Shown: positions 25,097-34,503 of the stretch, piece by piece
How positions within the stretch are numbered: position 1 is the first letter of the stretch
Layout: each line of letters starts with the position of its first letter
Assembly: GCF_020892095.1 (NCBI RefSeq)
Contig: NZ_AP024845.1
Location: 1,674,001 to 1,738,000 of the forward strand
Direction of reading: 5' to 3'
DNA: 64,000 nt
Source of the DNA: Claveliimonas bilis
Lineage (GTDB): Bacteria > Bacillota > Clostridia > Lachnospirales > Lachnospiraceae
Notes under the pieces: generated by a model
What the model was told of the DNA's origin: nothing
Databases searched by the model: none
The model's input: the letters and a program-made list of their open reading frames with translations, nothing else
Translations under genes and position numbers: made by a program

Positions 25097-25214
25097 AACG
25101 CAATATTTTTATAGTTTTCACCATGATGTTTATAGTATTTATAAGATGTGATGATTATAATCAAAGTATAGTTGATCCATCAAAACATAGTCCGTATATG
25201 AGGAGGTAATTAAA

Positions 25215-26231
25215 ATGAAAATATTGATCACAGGCGGTGCAGGATACATCGGAAGCCACACAGCCCTGGAACTTCTGAATGAAGGTTATGAGGTTGTTGT
25301 GTATGATAATCTCTGTAATTCCTCTAAAGAATCCCTGAAGCGTGTGGAAGAGCTTACAGGAAAAAGCGTTCAGTTTTATGAAGGAGATGTTCTGGACGCA
25401 GAAGCGTTAAAAGCTATGTTTGAGGCAGAGAAGATCGATGCAGTGATCCACTGTGCGGCCCTTAAGGCAGTAGGAGAATCTGTGCGCAAGCCTCTGGAGT
25501 ATTATCAGAATAATATTACCGGAACTTTAACACTGATGAACGTAATGAGAGAAGTCGGCGTAAAGAATATCGTATTCAGTTCTTCTGCAACTGTATACGG
25601 AAGCCCGGAAGAAATGCCGATCACGGAGGCATGCCCGAAGGGACAGTGCACGAATCCGTACGGATGGACAAAATCCATGATGGAACAGATCATGACAGAT
25701 TTGCAGAAAGCGGATCCGGAATGGAATGTGATCCTTCTTCGTTATTTCAATCCGGTGGGAGCGCACAAGAGCGGCCGTATCGGAGAGGATCCGAAAGGAA
25801 TCCCCAACAACCTTATGCCGTATATTTCACAGGTGGCAGTAGGAAAACTGGAAAAACTGGGTGTATTTGGAGATGACTATGACACGCCGGACGGAACAGG
25901 AGTGCGTGATTATATTCATGTAGTTGATCTGGCAATCGGTCATGTGAAAGCCATCAATTATATTTTCACTAATCCGGGACTTGATGTGATCAACCTTGGA
26001 ACAGGGCAGGGATATTCGGTTCTTGACATGGTAAAAGCATTTTCCAAAGCATGCGGGAAAGAGATTCCCTATGAGATCAAACCGCGCCGTGCAGGGGATA
26101 TTGCAATGTGCTATGCAGATCCTGCAAAGGCGGCGAAGGTGCTTGGCTGGAAAGCGGAAAGAGGACTGGATGAAATGTGCGAAGACACATGGAGATGGCA
26201 GTCACAGAATCCTAACGGATACGAATCATAA
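25215..26231 (+). CDS. galE: UDP-glucose 4-epimerase
   Basis: 338 residues, ATG 25215 behind GAGGAGG. SDR extended family: [15 protein letters not shown] (NAD loop), [40 protein letters not shown] (YxxxK, here Y-G-W-T-K), and the GalE tail ([15 protein letters not shown]...[16 protein letters not shown]). Interconverts UDP-Glc and UDP-Gal. Terminator after it. Confidence 0.96.
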   Translation: MKILITGGAGYIGSHTALELLNEGYEVVVYDNLCNSSKESLKRVEELTGKSVQFYEGDVLDAEALKAMFEAEKIDAVIHCAALKAVGESVRKPLEYYQNNITGTLTLMNVMREVGVKNIVFSSSATVYGSPEEMPITEACPKGQCTNPYGWTKSMMEQIMTDLQKADPEWNVILLRYFNPVGAHKSGRIGEDPKGIPNNLMPYISQVAVGKLEKLGVFGDDYDTPDGTGVRDYIHVVDLAIGHVKAINYIFTNPGLDVINLGTGQGYSVLDMVKAFSKACGKEIPYEIKPRRAGDIAMCYADPAKAAKVLGWKAERGLDEMCEDTWRWQSQNPNGYES

Positions 26232-26276
26232 AAGCAAGGAAGGGCTGCTGTTTCAAGAAAAGCAGATCGGGCTGAA

Positions 26277-26322
26277 AAGGGGGACGAAGATTTTCGGAAA
26301 ATCTTTGTCCCCCTTCTTTCGT
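26277..26322 (+). terminator. Terminator after galE
   Basis: A stem of about 18 bp: AAGGGGGACGAAGATTTT (26277-26294) with its near-perfect partner, ending CCCCCTT followed by CTTT. Strong stem, short T-tract. Confidence 0.8.
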
Positions 26323-26371
26323 GCAAAAAAAACTGCCGGCATTTAAAATTCTTCCCTTTTACTGGCAAAAG

Positions 26372-26380
26372 TGGTATAAT
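26372..26380 (+). promoter_or_regulatory. Extended -10 promoter of gdpP operon
   Basis: TGGTATAAT (26372-26380) is an extended -10 with a perfect TATAAT; the -35 region (TTCCCT) is weak. The ATG of gdpP is 38 bp downstream. Confidence 0.6.
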
Positions 26381-26417
26381 ACAGTGTGCAGTTGTATTGT
26401 TTTTGAGGGATATAAAT

Positions 26418-28478
26418 ATGAAGAAGAAAGAAAAACAAAGTGTACGATTAAAAGGACAACTAAGAGTATACATGCAATGGCCGGCTGTTATGTCCATTTT
26501 GCTGATCGCAATGAATATATGGATCTATCGTCTTGATCGCAAGGCAGGGATGCTGATGTGTCTTTTTGTTGTGATCTATATTGTCATCGTGGGCGTAATG
26601 TATTTTTATAATAAGTCCCTTGTTATGAAAGACCTGGTGGAATTTGCAGCCCAGTATGGAATCGTACAGAATACTCTTTTGAAGAAACTGGCAGTACCAT
26701 ATGCTCTTCTTCTGGAAGATGGGAAGCTGATGTGGATGAATGATCAGTTCCGTGAGATACTGGGGGGCAAGCTGAAGGGAGAAAATGTCCTCAGTCGTTA
26801 CATTCCGGAGCTGAACCGCAGCATTTTCCCGAAAGAAGAAAATCAGACGGTAGAGATGGAAGTCTATTATAAAGATAAAGAGTACCGGGCAGAACTTAGG
26901 AAGGTGCCTGTGGAAGGCTTCAGTAATTCAGAACAGCTTCTGGAAATGCCGGAAGAGAAGGAATATTTTATTGCGGTCTATCTCTCCGATGTGACAGAAC
27001 TGAATACTGCTCTTCGTCAAAATGAAGAACAGCGGCTGGTAGCAGGTCTGATCTACATCGACAATTATGACGAGGTGATCGACAGTGTAGAGGAAGTGCG
27101 CCAGAGTCTTTTGGTAGCGCTGATCGACAGGAAGATCAACCAGTATATTGCCCGGCTTGACGGAATCGTAAAGAAGATGGAGACAGATAAATATTTTATC
27201 GTTATGAAAAAACAGTGCTTCAAGGAATTGGAAGCGGATCGTTTTTCTCTTCTTGAGGATGTAAAATCCGTAAATATCGGGAATAATATTCCGGCCACAT
27301 TAAGTATCGGTCTCGGACTTAGCCAGACTGCTTACGTGCAGAGCTATACCTATGCCCGGGCAGCCATTGATCTGGCTCTGGCAAGAGGAGGAGATCAGGC
27401 GGTTATTAAGGACAGCAGCGGCATTACTTACTACGGAGGCAAACGGGAGCAGACCTCCAAAAATACGAGGGTAAAGGCCAGAGTAAAAGCAGAAGCACTC
27501 CGCGAATTTATTACTGTCAATGACACGATCCTTGTTATGGGGCATAAGATGATGGATATGGACTGCCTGGGAGCGGCAATTGGCATCTACCGCGCTGCGG
27601 CAGCTCTTGAAAAGAAAGCGCATATTGTAGTGGATAATATTTCCGCCTCTGTCCGCGTCATGTATGAGGAGTTTGTCAATCATCCCAATTATCCTGATGA
27701 TATGTTTGTGACTTCCGGTGAGGCCAAGGAGATGATCGATGACAGTTCCATGGTGATCGTAGTGGATACCAACCGTCCCAAGATGACAGAATGTCCGGAA
27801 CTTCTGACTATGACAAAGACTGTAGTTGTTTTTGATCATCACAGGCAGAGCAGTGATAATATTGAAAGTGCATTGTTGTCCTACATTGAGCCGTACGCAT
27901 CGTCGGCGTGTGAGATGGTATCAGAAGTTCTGCAGTATATTGTAGATGATGTCAAAATACCGGCCATGGAAGCCAACAGTCTCTATGCAGGAATTATGAT
28001 CGATACGAATAATTTTCTGAATAAGACAGGAGTCCGTACTTTTGAGGCGGCGGCCTTCTTAAGAAGGTGCGGCGCTGATATCCCGTTTATCCGGAAAATT
28101 CTTCGGGATGATCTGAAATCCTATCAGGCGAAAGCGCGGATCATCAGCGGAGCGGAAGTATATATGGATGATTTTGCAATTGCAACAGGAGAAAATCTTA
28201 AGATCGAAAGTCCGACAATTATTGGGGCTCAGGCAGCCAACGAACTGCTTGACATTGACGGAATTAAGGCGACGTTTGTGCTCACAGTGTATAACGGCAG
28301 GATCTATGTCAGCGCCCGCTCGATTGATGAGATAAACGTGCAGGTGATCATGGAGCGGCTTGGCGGCGGCGGTCATATGAACGCGTCAGGAGCCCAGTTT
28401 GATCATACGGATCTGGATGAAGCCGTGGCGGATCTGAAGAAAGTGCTTACTGAAATGAAAGAAAAAGGAGATATATAG
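26418..28478 (+). CDS. gdpP: Cyclic-di-AMP phosphodiesterase GdpP (DHH family)
   Basis: 686 residues from ATG 26418. Two membrane helices at the N-terminus, a PAS-like region (PYALLLEDGKLMWMNDQF), a degenerate GGDEF domain (VAGLIYIDNYDE), the DHH domain (VMGHKMMDMDCLGAAIG, IVVDTNRP, VVFDHHRQ) and a DHHA1 domain ending GGGGHMNASGAQF. It hydrolyses c-di-AMP to pApA at the membrane. Followed without a gap by rplI and dnaB, the usual Firmicute order. Confidence 0.95.
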   Translation: MKKKEKQSVRLKGQLRVYMQWPAVMSILLIAMNIWIYRLDRKAGMLMCLFVVIYIVIVGVMYFYNKSLVMKDLVEFAAQYGIVQNTLLKKLAVPYALLLEDGKLMWMNDQFREILGGKLKGENVLSRYIPELNRSIFPKEENQTVEMEVYYKDKEYRAELRKVPVEGFSNSEQLLEMPEEKEYFIAVYLSDVTELNTALRQNEEQRLVAGLIYIDNYDEVIDSVEEVRQSLLVALIDRKINQYIARLDGIVKKMETDKYFIVMKKQCFKELEADRFSLLEDVKSVNIGNNIPATLSIGLGLSQTAYVQSYTYARAAIDLALARGGDQAVIKDSSGITYYGGKREQTSKNTRVKARVKAEALREFITVNDTILVMGHKMMDMDCLGAAIGIYRAAAALEKKAHIVVDNISASVRVMYEEFVNHPNYPDDMFVTSGEAKEMIDDSSMVIVVDTNRPKMTECPELLTMTKTVVVFDHHRQSSDNIESALLSYIEPYASSACEMVSEVLQYIVDDVKIPAMEANSLYAGIMIDTNNFLNKTGVRTFEAAAFLRRCGADIPFIRKILRDDLKSYQAKARIISGAEVYMDDFAIATGENLKIESPTIIGAQAANELLDIDGIKATFVLTVYNGRIYVSARSIDEINVQVIMERLGGGGHMNASGAQFDHTDLDEAVADLKKVLTEMKEKGDI

Positions 28479-28928
28479 ATGAAAGTAATTTTATTGGAGG
28501 ATGTAAAGTCTCTCGGGAAAAAAGGGGAGATTGTAGAGGTAAATGACGGATATGCAAGAAACTTTCTGCTGAAGACAAAAAAGGGAGCAGAGGCAAACAA
28601 AAGTAATATGAATGACCTGAAACTGCAGAAAGCAAATCAGGAGAAGATTGCACAGGAACAGCTGGATGCGGCAAAAGAACTTGGAAAGAAGCTGGAGGAA
28701 GGCAAGGTGACCATTTCCATTAAAACCGGAGACGGCGGCAAGGCTTTCGGATCTGTATCTTCCAAGGAAATTGCGTCGGCTGTGGAAGAGCAGATGGGAC
28801 TGAAAGTGGATAAGAAAAAGATCCAGCTTAAGGAACAGCTGAAAACCCTGGGAACTCACATGGTTCCTGTAAAACTTCACGCGAAAGTGACTGTAGAGCT
28901 GAAAGTAAATGTAACAGAGGAGGCATAG
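28479..28928 (+). CDS. rplI: 50S ribosomal protein L9
   Basis: 149 residues: MKVILLEDVKSLGKKGEIVEVNDGYARNFL is the L9 N-domain, followed by a long helix and the C-terminal domain (GKAFGSVSSKEIASAV, LKTLGTHMVPVKLH). ATG directly follows the gdpP stop; dnaB follows after 4 bp. Confidence 0.97.
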   Translation: MKVILLEDVKSLGKKGEIVEVNDGYARNFLLKTKKGAEANKSNMNDLKLQKANQEKIAQEQLDAAKELGKKLEEGKVTISIKTGDGGKAFGSVSSKEIASAVEEQMGLKVDKKKIQLKEQLKTLGTHMVPVKLHAKVTVELKVNVTEEA

Positions 28929-28932
28929 AACG

Positions 28933-30282
28933 ATGCCGGAGATGGAGGAAGCTCTCATTAAACGTGTACCGCCTCACAGCATAGAGGCGGAACAGTCTGT
29001 CGTAGGCGCCATGCTGATGGACAAGGATGCGATCATGACCGCTTCTGAAATCATCAGCGGCAAAGATTTTTATCAAACTTCATACGGCGTTATATTTGAC
29101 TCTATGACAGAGCTTTTCAATGAAGGGAAGCCGGTGGACCTGATCACTCTTCAGGAGAGGCTGAAGGAAAAGGATGTACCGGATGAAATTTCCAGTCTGG
29201 AATTTGTCCGCGATCTGGTTGCCGCAGTTCCCACTTCAGCGAACGTTAAATATTATGCGGATATTGTGTTTGAAAAATCTATGCTCCGCAGGCTTATAAA
29301 GACAAATGAAGAGATTGCAAATTCCTGTTATGCAGGAAGCGATTCAATGGAAGCGATCCTGGAGACAGCGGAAAAGAGCATTTTCGAGCTGGCCCAGAAA
29401 AGAAGCACAGGAGATTATGTGCCCATCAAGCAGGTTGTCTTAAATGCCCTGGACCGGATCGAGAAGGCGGCAAAGACGAAGGGGACTGTTACCGGTATTC
29501 CTACCGGATTTCTGGATCTGGATTACAAGCTGTCAGGACTGCAGCCGTCGGACCTGATCCTTGTGGCAGCAAGGCCTTCTATGGGAAAGACAGCCTTTGT
29601 TTTGAATATCGCACAGCATGCGGCTTTTAAAAGCAATAAGACCGTAGCCATTTTCAGTTTGGAGATGTCCAAGGAGCAGCTGGTAAACCGATTGTTTTCC
29701 CTGGAGTCACAGGTGGATTCTCAGGCCCTTCGTACCGGAAACTTAAAGGACGATGACTGGGAAAAATTGATAGAAAGTGCGGGGATTATCGGAAAGTCCA
29801 ACCTTATTATTGATGATACGCCGGGAATTTCCATTTCCGAATTAAGAAGCAAATGCAGGAAGTATAAGCTGGAGCAGGATCTTCACCTGATCATCATTGA
29901 CTACCTGCAGCTGATGACCGGAAGAGTAGGCGGGCGTGCAGAGTCGCGTCAGCAGGAAATTTCTGATATTTCCAGATCCCTGAAGGGTGTGGCAAGGGAG
30001 CTGAATGTTCCCGTGATCGCATTATCACAGCTCAGCCGTGCGGTAGAGCAAAGGCCCGATCACAGACCGATGCTTTCCGACCTTAGAGAGTCGGGGGCCA
30101 TTGAGCAGGACGCCGATGTGGTAATGTTTATTTACCGTGACGATTATTATAATAAAGATACAGAGACGCCTAATCAGGCGGAGATCATTATCGCAAAACA
30201 AAGAAACGGCCCCATAGGGACCGTTCATCTGGCATGGCTGCCGGATTACACGAAGTTTGCCAATTTATCCTGGCAGGAGTAG
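28933..30282 (+). CDS. dnaB: Replicative DNA helicase DnaB
   Basis: 449 residues. N-terminal domain (PPHSIEAEQSVVGAMLMD), linker helix, RecA-like helicase with Walker A ARPSMGKTAF, Walker B LIIIDYLQLM, then ALSQLSRAVEQRPDHRPMLSDLRESGAIEQDAD and FIYRDDYY. Unwinds DNA ahead of the replication fork. Last gene of the gdpP-rplI-dnaB unit; the convergent gene overlaps its last 18 bases. Confidence 0.97.
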   Translation: MPEMEEALIKRVPPHSIEAEQSVVGAMLMDKDAIMTASEIISGKDFYQTSYGVIFDSMTELFNEGKPVDLITLQERLKEKDVPDEISSLEFVRDLVAAVPTSANVKYYADIVFEKSMLRRLIKTNEEIANSCYAGSDSMEAILETAEKSIFELAQKRSTGDYVPIKQVVLNALDRIEKAAKTKGTVTGIPTGFLDLDYKLSGLQPSDLILVAARPSMGKTAFVLNIAQHAAFKSNKTVAIFSLEMSKEQLVNRLFSLESQVDSQALRTGNLKDDDWEKLIESAGIIGKSNLIIDDTPGISISELRSKCRKYKLEQDLHLIIIDYLQLMTGRVGGRAESRQQEISDISRSLKGVARELNVPVIALSQLSRAVEQRPDHRPMLSDLRESGAIEQDADVVMFIYRDDYYNKDTETPNQAEIIIAKQRNGPIGTVHLAWLPDYTKFANLSWQE

Positions 30283-30621
30283 GCGTTTCAGCCGTTCTGC
30301 CGGTCCTGCTTTGGCAGCTTCTTTCCGAAAGGACTGCTGCTGGCGGATCAATTGATCCAGCCGTTTGAACTGTTCTTCTTCCTGCCGCTCTTTGGCATCC
30401 AGGAGGAAGGACAGTTCTTTTGTGATCATAGCTGTCAGCACTTCGTTATTATTTTCCAGCATACGCTTCATGCGGAGCTGTTCTCTGGTGCGTTTCATAT
30501 CGGGAATGAGAGCTTTCAGCTCGTCAAATGGAACGCCCTGTTCATATAGCTCTTTAATACAATTGTATAGTTTGGTATCTTCTTTTGTTGCACTGCTTAA
30601 TGTGTTAAGTGCGTTTCCCAT
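30265..30621 (-). CDS. Hypothetical helical protein
   Basis: 118 residues from ATG 30621 (GGGGG 7 bp upstream). Almost wholly helical and charged, with TKLYNCIKELYEQGVPFDELKALIPDMKR resembling a small HTH, then a long coiled-coil-like helix rich in Glu, Gln and Lys. No domain is recognised. It converges on dnaB with an 18-bp overlap of the 3' ends. Reality is supported by its ribosome site and amino-acid composition; function unknown. Confidence 0.6.
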   Translation of the reverse strand: MGNALNTLSSATKEDTKLYNCIKELYEQGVPFDELKALIPDMKRTREQLRMKRMLENNNEVLTAMITKELSFLLDAKERQEEEQFKRLDQLIRQQQSFRKEAAKAGPAERLKRLLLPG

Positions 30622-30738
30622 ATTCATACCCCCTTTGCAATTCCAAGTATAGCATGTACACAGTGAAGATATTGTCAAAAGGAGGATGTGCCCGGGGAAT
30701 CTTAGTTACATATTCCGCCGGAAAATACAAAAAGAGAC

Positions 30739-30776
30739 GAAAAAAAGACAGTCTGTCGAACCAGCCTGTCTTTTTT
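30739..30776. terminator. Bidirectional terminator downstream of the ferredoxin gene
   Basis: AAAAAAGACAG (30741-30751) pairs with CTGTCTTTTTT (30766-30776); T-runs exist on both strands. It would end the ferredoxin transcript on the minus strand. Confidence 0.8.
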
Positions 30777-30811
30777 GATTTCTTTTTTGTTTTTATGTTT
30801 CCAGAGATGAA

Positions 30812-30982
30812 TTAGCCCTGGGAAATTGCTCCTGTTGGACACTGAGCTGCACAAGCTCCGCAGTCAACACAAGCGTCTGCATCAATTTCATAGTGGTCAG
30901 CGCCCTGAGAAATAGCTCCTACTGGACATTCTGCTTCGCAAGCTCCACAGCTTACACATTCATCACTAATTACATGTGCCAT
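30812..30982 (-). CDS. 2[4Fe-4S] ferredoxin
   Basis: 56 residues from ATG 30982 (AAGGAGGATATACC upstream). Two CxxCxxCxxxC clusters: CVSCGACEAECPVG and CVDCGACAAQCPTG, the classical clostridial ferredoxin with pseudo-twofold repeat. Low-potential electron carrier, for example for pyruvate:ferredoxin oxidoreductase or hydrogenase. It stands alone with own terminator. Confidence 0.96.
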   Translation of the reverse strand: MAHVISDECVSCGACEAECPVGAISQGADHYEIDADACVDCGACAAQCPTGAISQG

Positions 30983-31109
30983 TGGTATATCCTCCTTTAT
31001 CATTATAGAACATAAGTCTACTTGGTTTATACATATCATAATACAAAAAAAACAAATATACAAGAGAAAAAGATGTTCTAAATTTAGGACAAGAAATTGA
31101 ATGTCATTT

Positions 31110-31853
31110 TCAACTTTTAGCCTTTTTGTAGGCGGATAAAATAATGTGTTTTGCCATAGCCGCTTCTTCCCTGGTGGCTTCCCTGGTATTTTCCAATGGG
31201 TAGGAAAGATGTAGGGTTTTATATTTTATTTTTCCCATGGAATGATAGGGAAGCACATCCAGGGCTTTCACGTTATTTAAAGTCCCCATAAACGCTCCAA
31301 GCTGTTCCAGATATTCCCGGAACAGTGTAATGCCGGGGACGACAACGTGACGGATCCATACAGGGACACCCCGTTCATCCAGATATTTGGCAAAAGCCAG
31401 AATCTGGCGGTTGGAATGTCCGGTCAGAATCTGATGCTGTCTGTCATCTATATGCTTGATATCCAGAAGGATGAGATCAGTCATGGATAAAAGTTCATCC
31501 AGCCGTTTCATAAAGGCATCATTGTGAGGATTAAACATGATTCCCGAAGAATCGATGCAGGTGTGGATGCCGTGTTTCTTTAGATCACGGAAAACCTCGA
31601 TCAGAAAATCCATCTGCATCATGGGCTCCCCTCCGGTGACAGTCACTCCTCCATTTCTGTAGAAAGGAAGATTGGAATAAAAGCCTTCCAGAACTTCCTG
31701 GACAGTCATTTCCGTTCCTTTTCCATACTCCCATGTATCCGGATTATGACAGTACTGACACCGCATGGGACAGCCCTGAAGGAAGATCACATAACGGATC
31801 CCGGGACCGTCCACAGTGCCGCAGCTTTCTATTGAATGCACAAAACCTTTCAT
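31110..31853 (-). CDS. pflA: Pyruvate formate-lyase activating enzyme
   Basis: 247 residues. Radical SAM: GIRYVIFLQGCPMRCQYCHNPDTW holds the CxxxCxxC cluster motif, followed by VTGGEPMMQMDF and DIKHIDDRQH. It installs the glycyl radical on PFL using S-adenosylmethionine. It starts 3 bp after the stop of the small glycyl-radical gene with only a poor ribosome site, so it is probably translationally coupled to it. Confidence 0.95.
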   Translation of the reverse strand: MKGFVHSIESCGTVDGPGIRYVIFLQGCPMRCQYCHNPDTWEYGKGTEMTVQEVLEGFYSNLPFYRNGGVTVTGGEPMMQMDFLIEVFRDLKKHGIHTCIDSSGIMFNPHNDAFMKRLDELLSMTDLILLDIKHIDDRQHQILTGHSNRQILAFAKYLDERGVPVWIRHVVVPGITLFREYLEQLGAFMGTLNNVKALDVLPYHSMGKIKYKTLHLSYPLENTREATREEAAMAKHIILSAYKKAKS

Positions 31854-31856
31854 AGC

Positions 31857-32099
31857 TTAAAGATTTTCGTGGAATGTCCTGGCAATAACGTCATCCTGCT
31901 GCTCTTTCGTCAGTTTGATGAAGTTTACGGCATATCCCGATACACGGACAGTGAGCTGCGGATATTTTTCAGGGTGCTTCTGGGCATCCAGAAGAGTTTC
32001 CTTTGTGAATACATTTACATTCAGATGGTGTCCGCCCTGTTCAACATAGCCGTCTAACATGGATACAAGATTATCTACCTGCTGTTTATTTACTGTCAT
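31857..32099 (-). CDS. Separate glycyl-radical domain of pyruvate formate-lyase
   Basis: 80 residues, ATG 32099 with AGAAAGGAGA upstream. It equals the C-terminal glycyl-radical domain of [32 protein letters not shown] with radical Gly55, and [10 protein letters not shown]. The large PFL gene 35 bp upstream lacks this domain, so the two polypeptides would make one enzyme. Similar stand-alone domains are known as GrcA/YfiD, which repair oxygen-cut PFL, but there the main enzyme still has its own domain. Here the small one is required. Confidence 0.92.
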   Translation of the reverse strand: MTVNKQQVDNLVSMLDGYVEQGGHHLNVNVFTKETLLDAQKHPEKYPQLTVRVSGYAVNFIKLTKEQQDDVIARTFHENL

Positions 32100-32134
32100 A
32101 ATGATTCTCCTTTCTATTTACAATACCAGTTAAA

Positions 32135-34252
32135 TTACTCGCGGTCAATGCTCTCTTCGATATTTGGAATATTGCACGCCATATTTCCGCACTCTGCCTC
32201 CAGCCTGTCAAGATCCAGATCCCCGGCAAAGATCATGTCGTCCTTTCCGAGCGCTCCCGGAATGATGGAGAAGGTATTTGAGATACCATCCTGTGCATGG
32301 CGGAATGGGATCTTTGCAACAGAGGCAAGAGAAGCCAAAGCCCCGTGAGTGTCTCTTTGATGCATCGGGTTTGCACCCGGCGCAAGAGGCTCGCCCTGTT
32401 TTCTGCCATCCGGTGTATTTCCGGTCTTTTTACCGTAAACAACATTGGATGTGATGGTGAGGATAGACATAGTAGGAATGGAATGACGGTAGGTGTGATG
32501 CTTGCGGATCTTATCCATGAAGTTTCGGACAAGCTCTACTGCGATTTCATCTACGCGGTCGTCATTGTTTCCGTATTTCGGGAAATCACCTTCTACTTCG
32601 TAATCAACCACCAGACCATCCTCATCACGTACAGCCTTTACTTTGGCATATTTGATGGCGGACAGGGAATCGGCCACAACAGAAAGGCCGGCGATACCGG
32701 TTGCAAAGTAACGTTTCACTTCTCTGTCGTGAAGGGCCATCTGAAGCCTTTCATAGCAGTATTTGTCATGCATATAGTGAATGACGTTCAGTGTGTTGAC
32801 ATACAGGCCTGCCAGCCATTCCATCATATCGTCAAACTTCTGCATGACATCATCGTAATCCAGATATTCTGTTTCTACCGGGCGGTATCTCGGACCCACC
32901 TGTACCTTCAGCCGTTCGTCCATACCGCCGTTGATAGCGTACAGGAGGCATTTTGCCAGGTTGGCTCTGGCTCCGAAGAACTGCATTTCCTTTCCGACAC
33001 GCATAGAAGATACACAGCATGCGATCGCATAGTCATCTCCATGGGTAGCACGCATCAGATCATCATTTTCATATTGAATGGAAGAAGATTTGATAGACAT
33101 CTTCGCACAGTATTCTTTAAAAGCCCGTGGCAGCCTCGTAGACCATAATACGGTCAGGTTCGGTTCCGGAGCGGTTCCCAGGTTGTCCAGTGTATGGAGA
33201 TACCGGAAGGAAGTACGCGTCACGAGCGGCCGTCCGTCGATGCCCACTCCTCCGATGGATTCAGTCACCCAGGTCGGGTCTCCGGAGAAAAGGGAATTGT
33301 ATTCCGGAGTACGGGCAAATTTTACCAGGCGAAGCTTCATAATAAAGTGATCGATATACTCCTGCGCCTGTTCTTCCGTGATAAGTCCGCGGTCAAGATC
33401 TCTTTGAATATAGATGTCGAGGAAGGTAGAGGTGCGGCCCAGACTCATGGCAGCGCCGTTCTGCTCTTTGACGGCTGCCAGGTAGCCGAAGTAGAGCCAC
33501 TGAATTGCCTCTTTGGCATTTTTGGCCGGCTTACTGATATCGAATCCGTAAATCTCTCCCAATTCTTTCAATTCGCCAAGGGCCCGGATCTGTTCTGCCA
33601 GTTCTTCTCTTAAACGGATGTTATCTCCGGTCATACGGACAAGGGAGGTGGCAAGCTGCTGCTTTTTGTCCTCGATCAGCCAGTCAGTTCCGTACAGAGC
33701 TACGCGGCGGTAATCGCCGATGATGCGTCCGCGTCCGTAAGCGTCCGGAAGACCTGTGATGATCGCTGACTTTCTGGCAAGGCGCATCTCCGGCGTGTAG
33801 ACGTCAAATACCCCTTGATTGTGAGTTTTCCTGTATTTGGTAAAGATATCCACCACTTCAGGATCTACTTCGTATCCATTCTCGTGGCATGCATTCTGTG
33901 CCATACGGATTCCTCCGAAAGGCTGCAGGGAACGCTTGAAAGGTTTGTCTGTCTGGAAGCCTACGATCTGTTCCAGGTCTTTGTTGAGATAGCCCGGTCC
34001 GTGTGAAGTAATGCTGGAGATGATCTTCGTATCCATATCAAGGACACCTCCTGCCTCACGCTCCTTTTTAGACAGATCCATAACCTGCTCCCAAAGTTTT
34101 CTGGTGGCCTCTGTGGGGCCTGCAAGAAAAGCTTCATCTCCCTCATAGGGAGTATAATTATTCTGAATGAAGTCGCGCACATTGACGGATGTACGGTTCC
34201 ATCTGCCGGGGCGGAAGCCGTCCCAGCTTTCAGAGATCCAATGTTTTTCCAT
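32135..34252 (-). CDS. pflB: Pyruvate formate-lyase, large part without glycyl-radical domain
   Basis: 705 residues. Contains the PFL barrel and active-site Cys412-Cys413 (IACCVSSM). The chain ends with ...[13 protein letters not shown] followed by a 35-residue acidic tail, where other PFLs would run on into the radical domain; that domain is encoded by the next gene. Converts pyruvate and CoA to acetyl-CoA and formate in anaerobic fermentation. Together with the small protein and the activase it forms one operon. A 9-bp inverted repeat lies in its leader. Confidence 0.95.
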   Translation of the reverse strand: MEKHWISESWDGFRPGRWNRTSVNVRDFIQNNYTPYEGDEAFLAGPTEATRKLWEQVMDLSKKEREAGGVLDMDTKIISSITSHGPGYLNKDLEQIVGFQTDKPFKRSLQPFGGIRMAQNACHENGYEVDPEVVDIFTKYRKTHNQGVFDVYTPEMRLARKSAIITGLPDAYGRGRIIGDYRRVALYGTDWLIEDKKQQLATSLVRMTGDNIRLREELAEQIRALGELKELGEIYGFDISKPAKNAKEAIQWLYFGYLAAVKEQNGAAMSLGRTSTFLDIYIQRDLDRGLITEEQAQEYIDHFIMKLRLVKFARTPEYNSLFSGDPTWVTESIGGVGIDGRPLVTRTSFRYLHTLDNLGTAPEPNLTVLWSTRLPRAFKEYCAKMSIKSSSIQYENDDLMRATHGDDYAIACCVSSMRVGKEMQFFGARANLAKCLLYAINGGMDERLKVQVGPRYRPVETEYLDYDDVMQKFDDMMEWLAGLYVNTLNVIHYMHDKYCYERLQMALHDREVKRYFATGIAGLSVVADSLSAIKYAKVKAVRDEDGLVVDYEVEGDFPKYGNNDDRVDEIAVELVRNFMDKIRKHHTYRHSIPTMSILTITSNVVYGKKTGNTPDGRKQGEPLAPGANPMHQRDTHGALASLASVAKIPFRHAQDGISNTFSIIPGALGKDDMIFAGDLDLDRLEAECGNMACNIPNIEESIDRE

Positions 34253-34290
34253 AAAAGGTTCCTCCTTAAATGAGCTGTTTGATCAATTAC

Positions 34291-34320
34291 CAACCGGTCA
34301 AACCTGATACAGACCGGTTG
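34291..34320 (-). promoter_or_regulatory. Inverted repeat in the pfl leader
   Basis: CAACCGGTC (34291-34299) and GACCGGTTG (34312-34320), a perfect 9-bp inverted repeat with a 12-bp spacer, about 40-70 bp upstream of the pfl ATG. It may be an operator or an mRNA hairpin; no Rex or FNR consensus is recognised. Confidence 0.5.
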
Positions 34321-34503
34321 AGATTATTATATGAGAACGAATATCATTTAGTCAATAAGAATATTGTACTAAATTGAATACAGTATACAAAAATAATAGA
34401 AAGTTCTCAGTAAAATTTAAGAAAAATTTTTTACATTTTCCCGCTGTTTTGGTGTATAGTGTTTGTAGTTACGTAAAAAATATGATGCAGGGAGAGGAAA
34501 GTA

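Noticed and set aside
32297-33148. Plus-strand reading frame of 283 codons within pfl
   Set aside because: Entirely antisense to a conserved enzyme; composition is unlike a protein.
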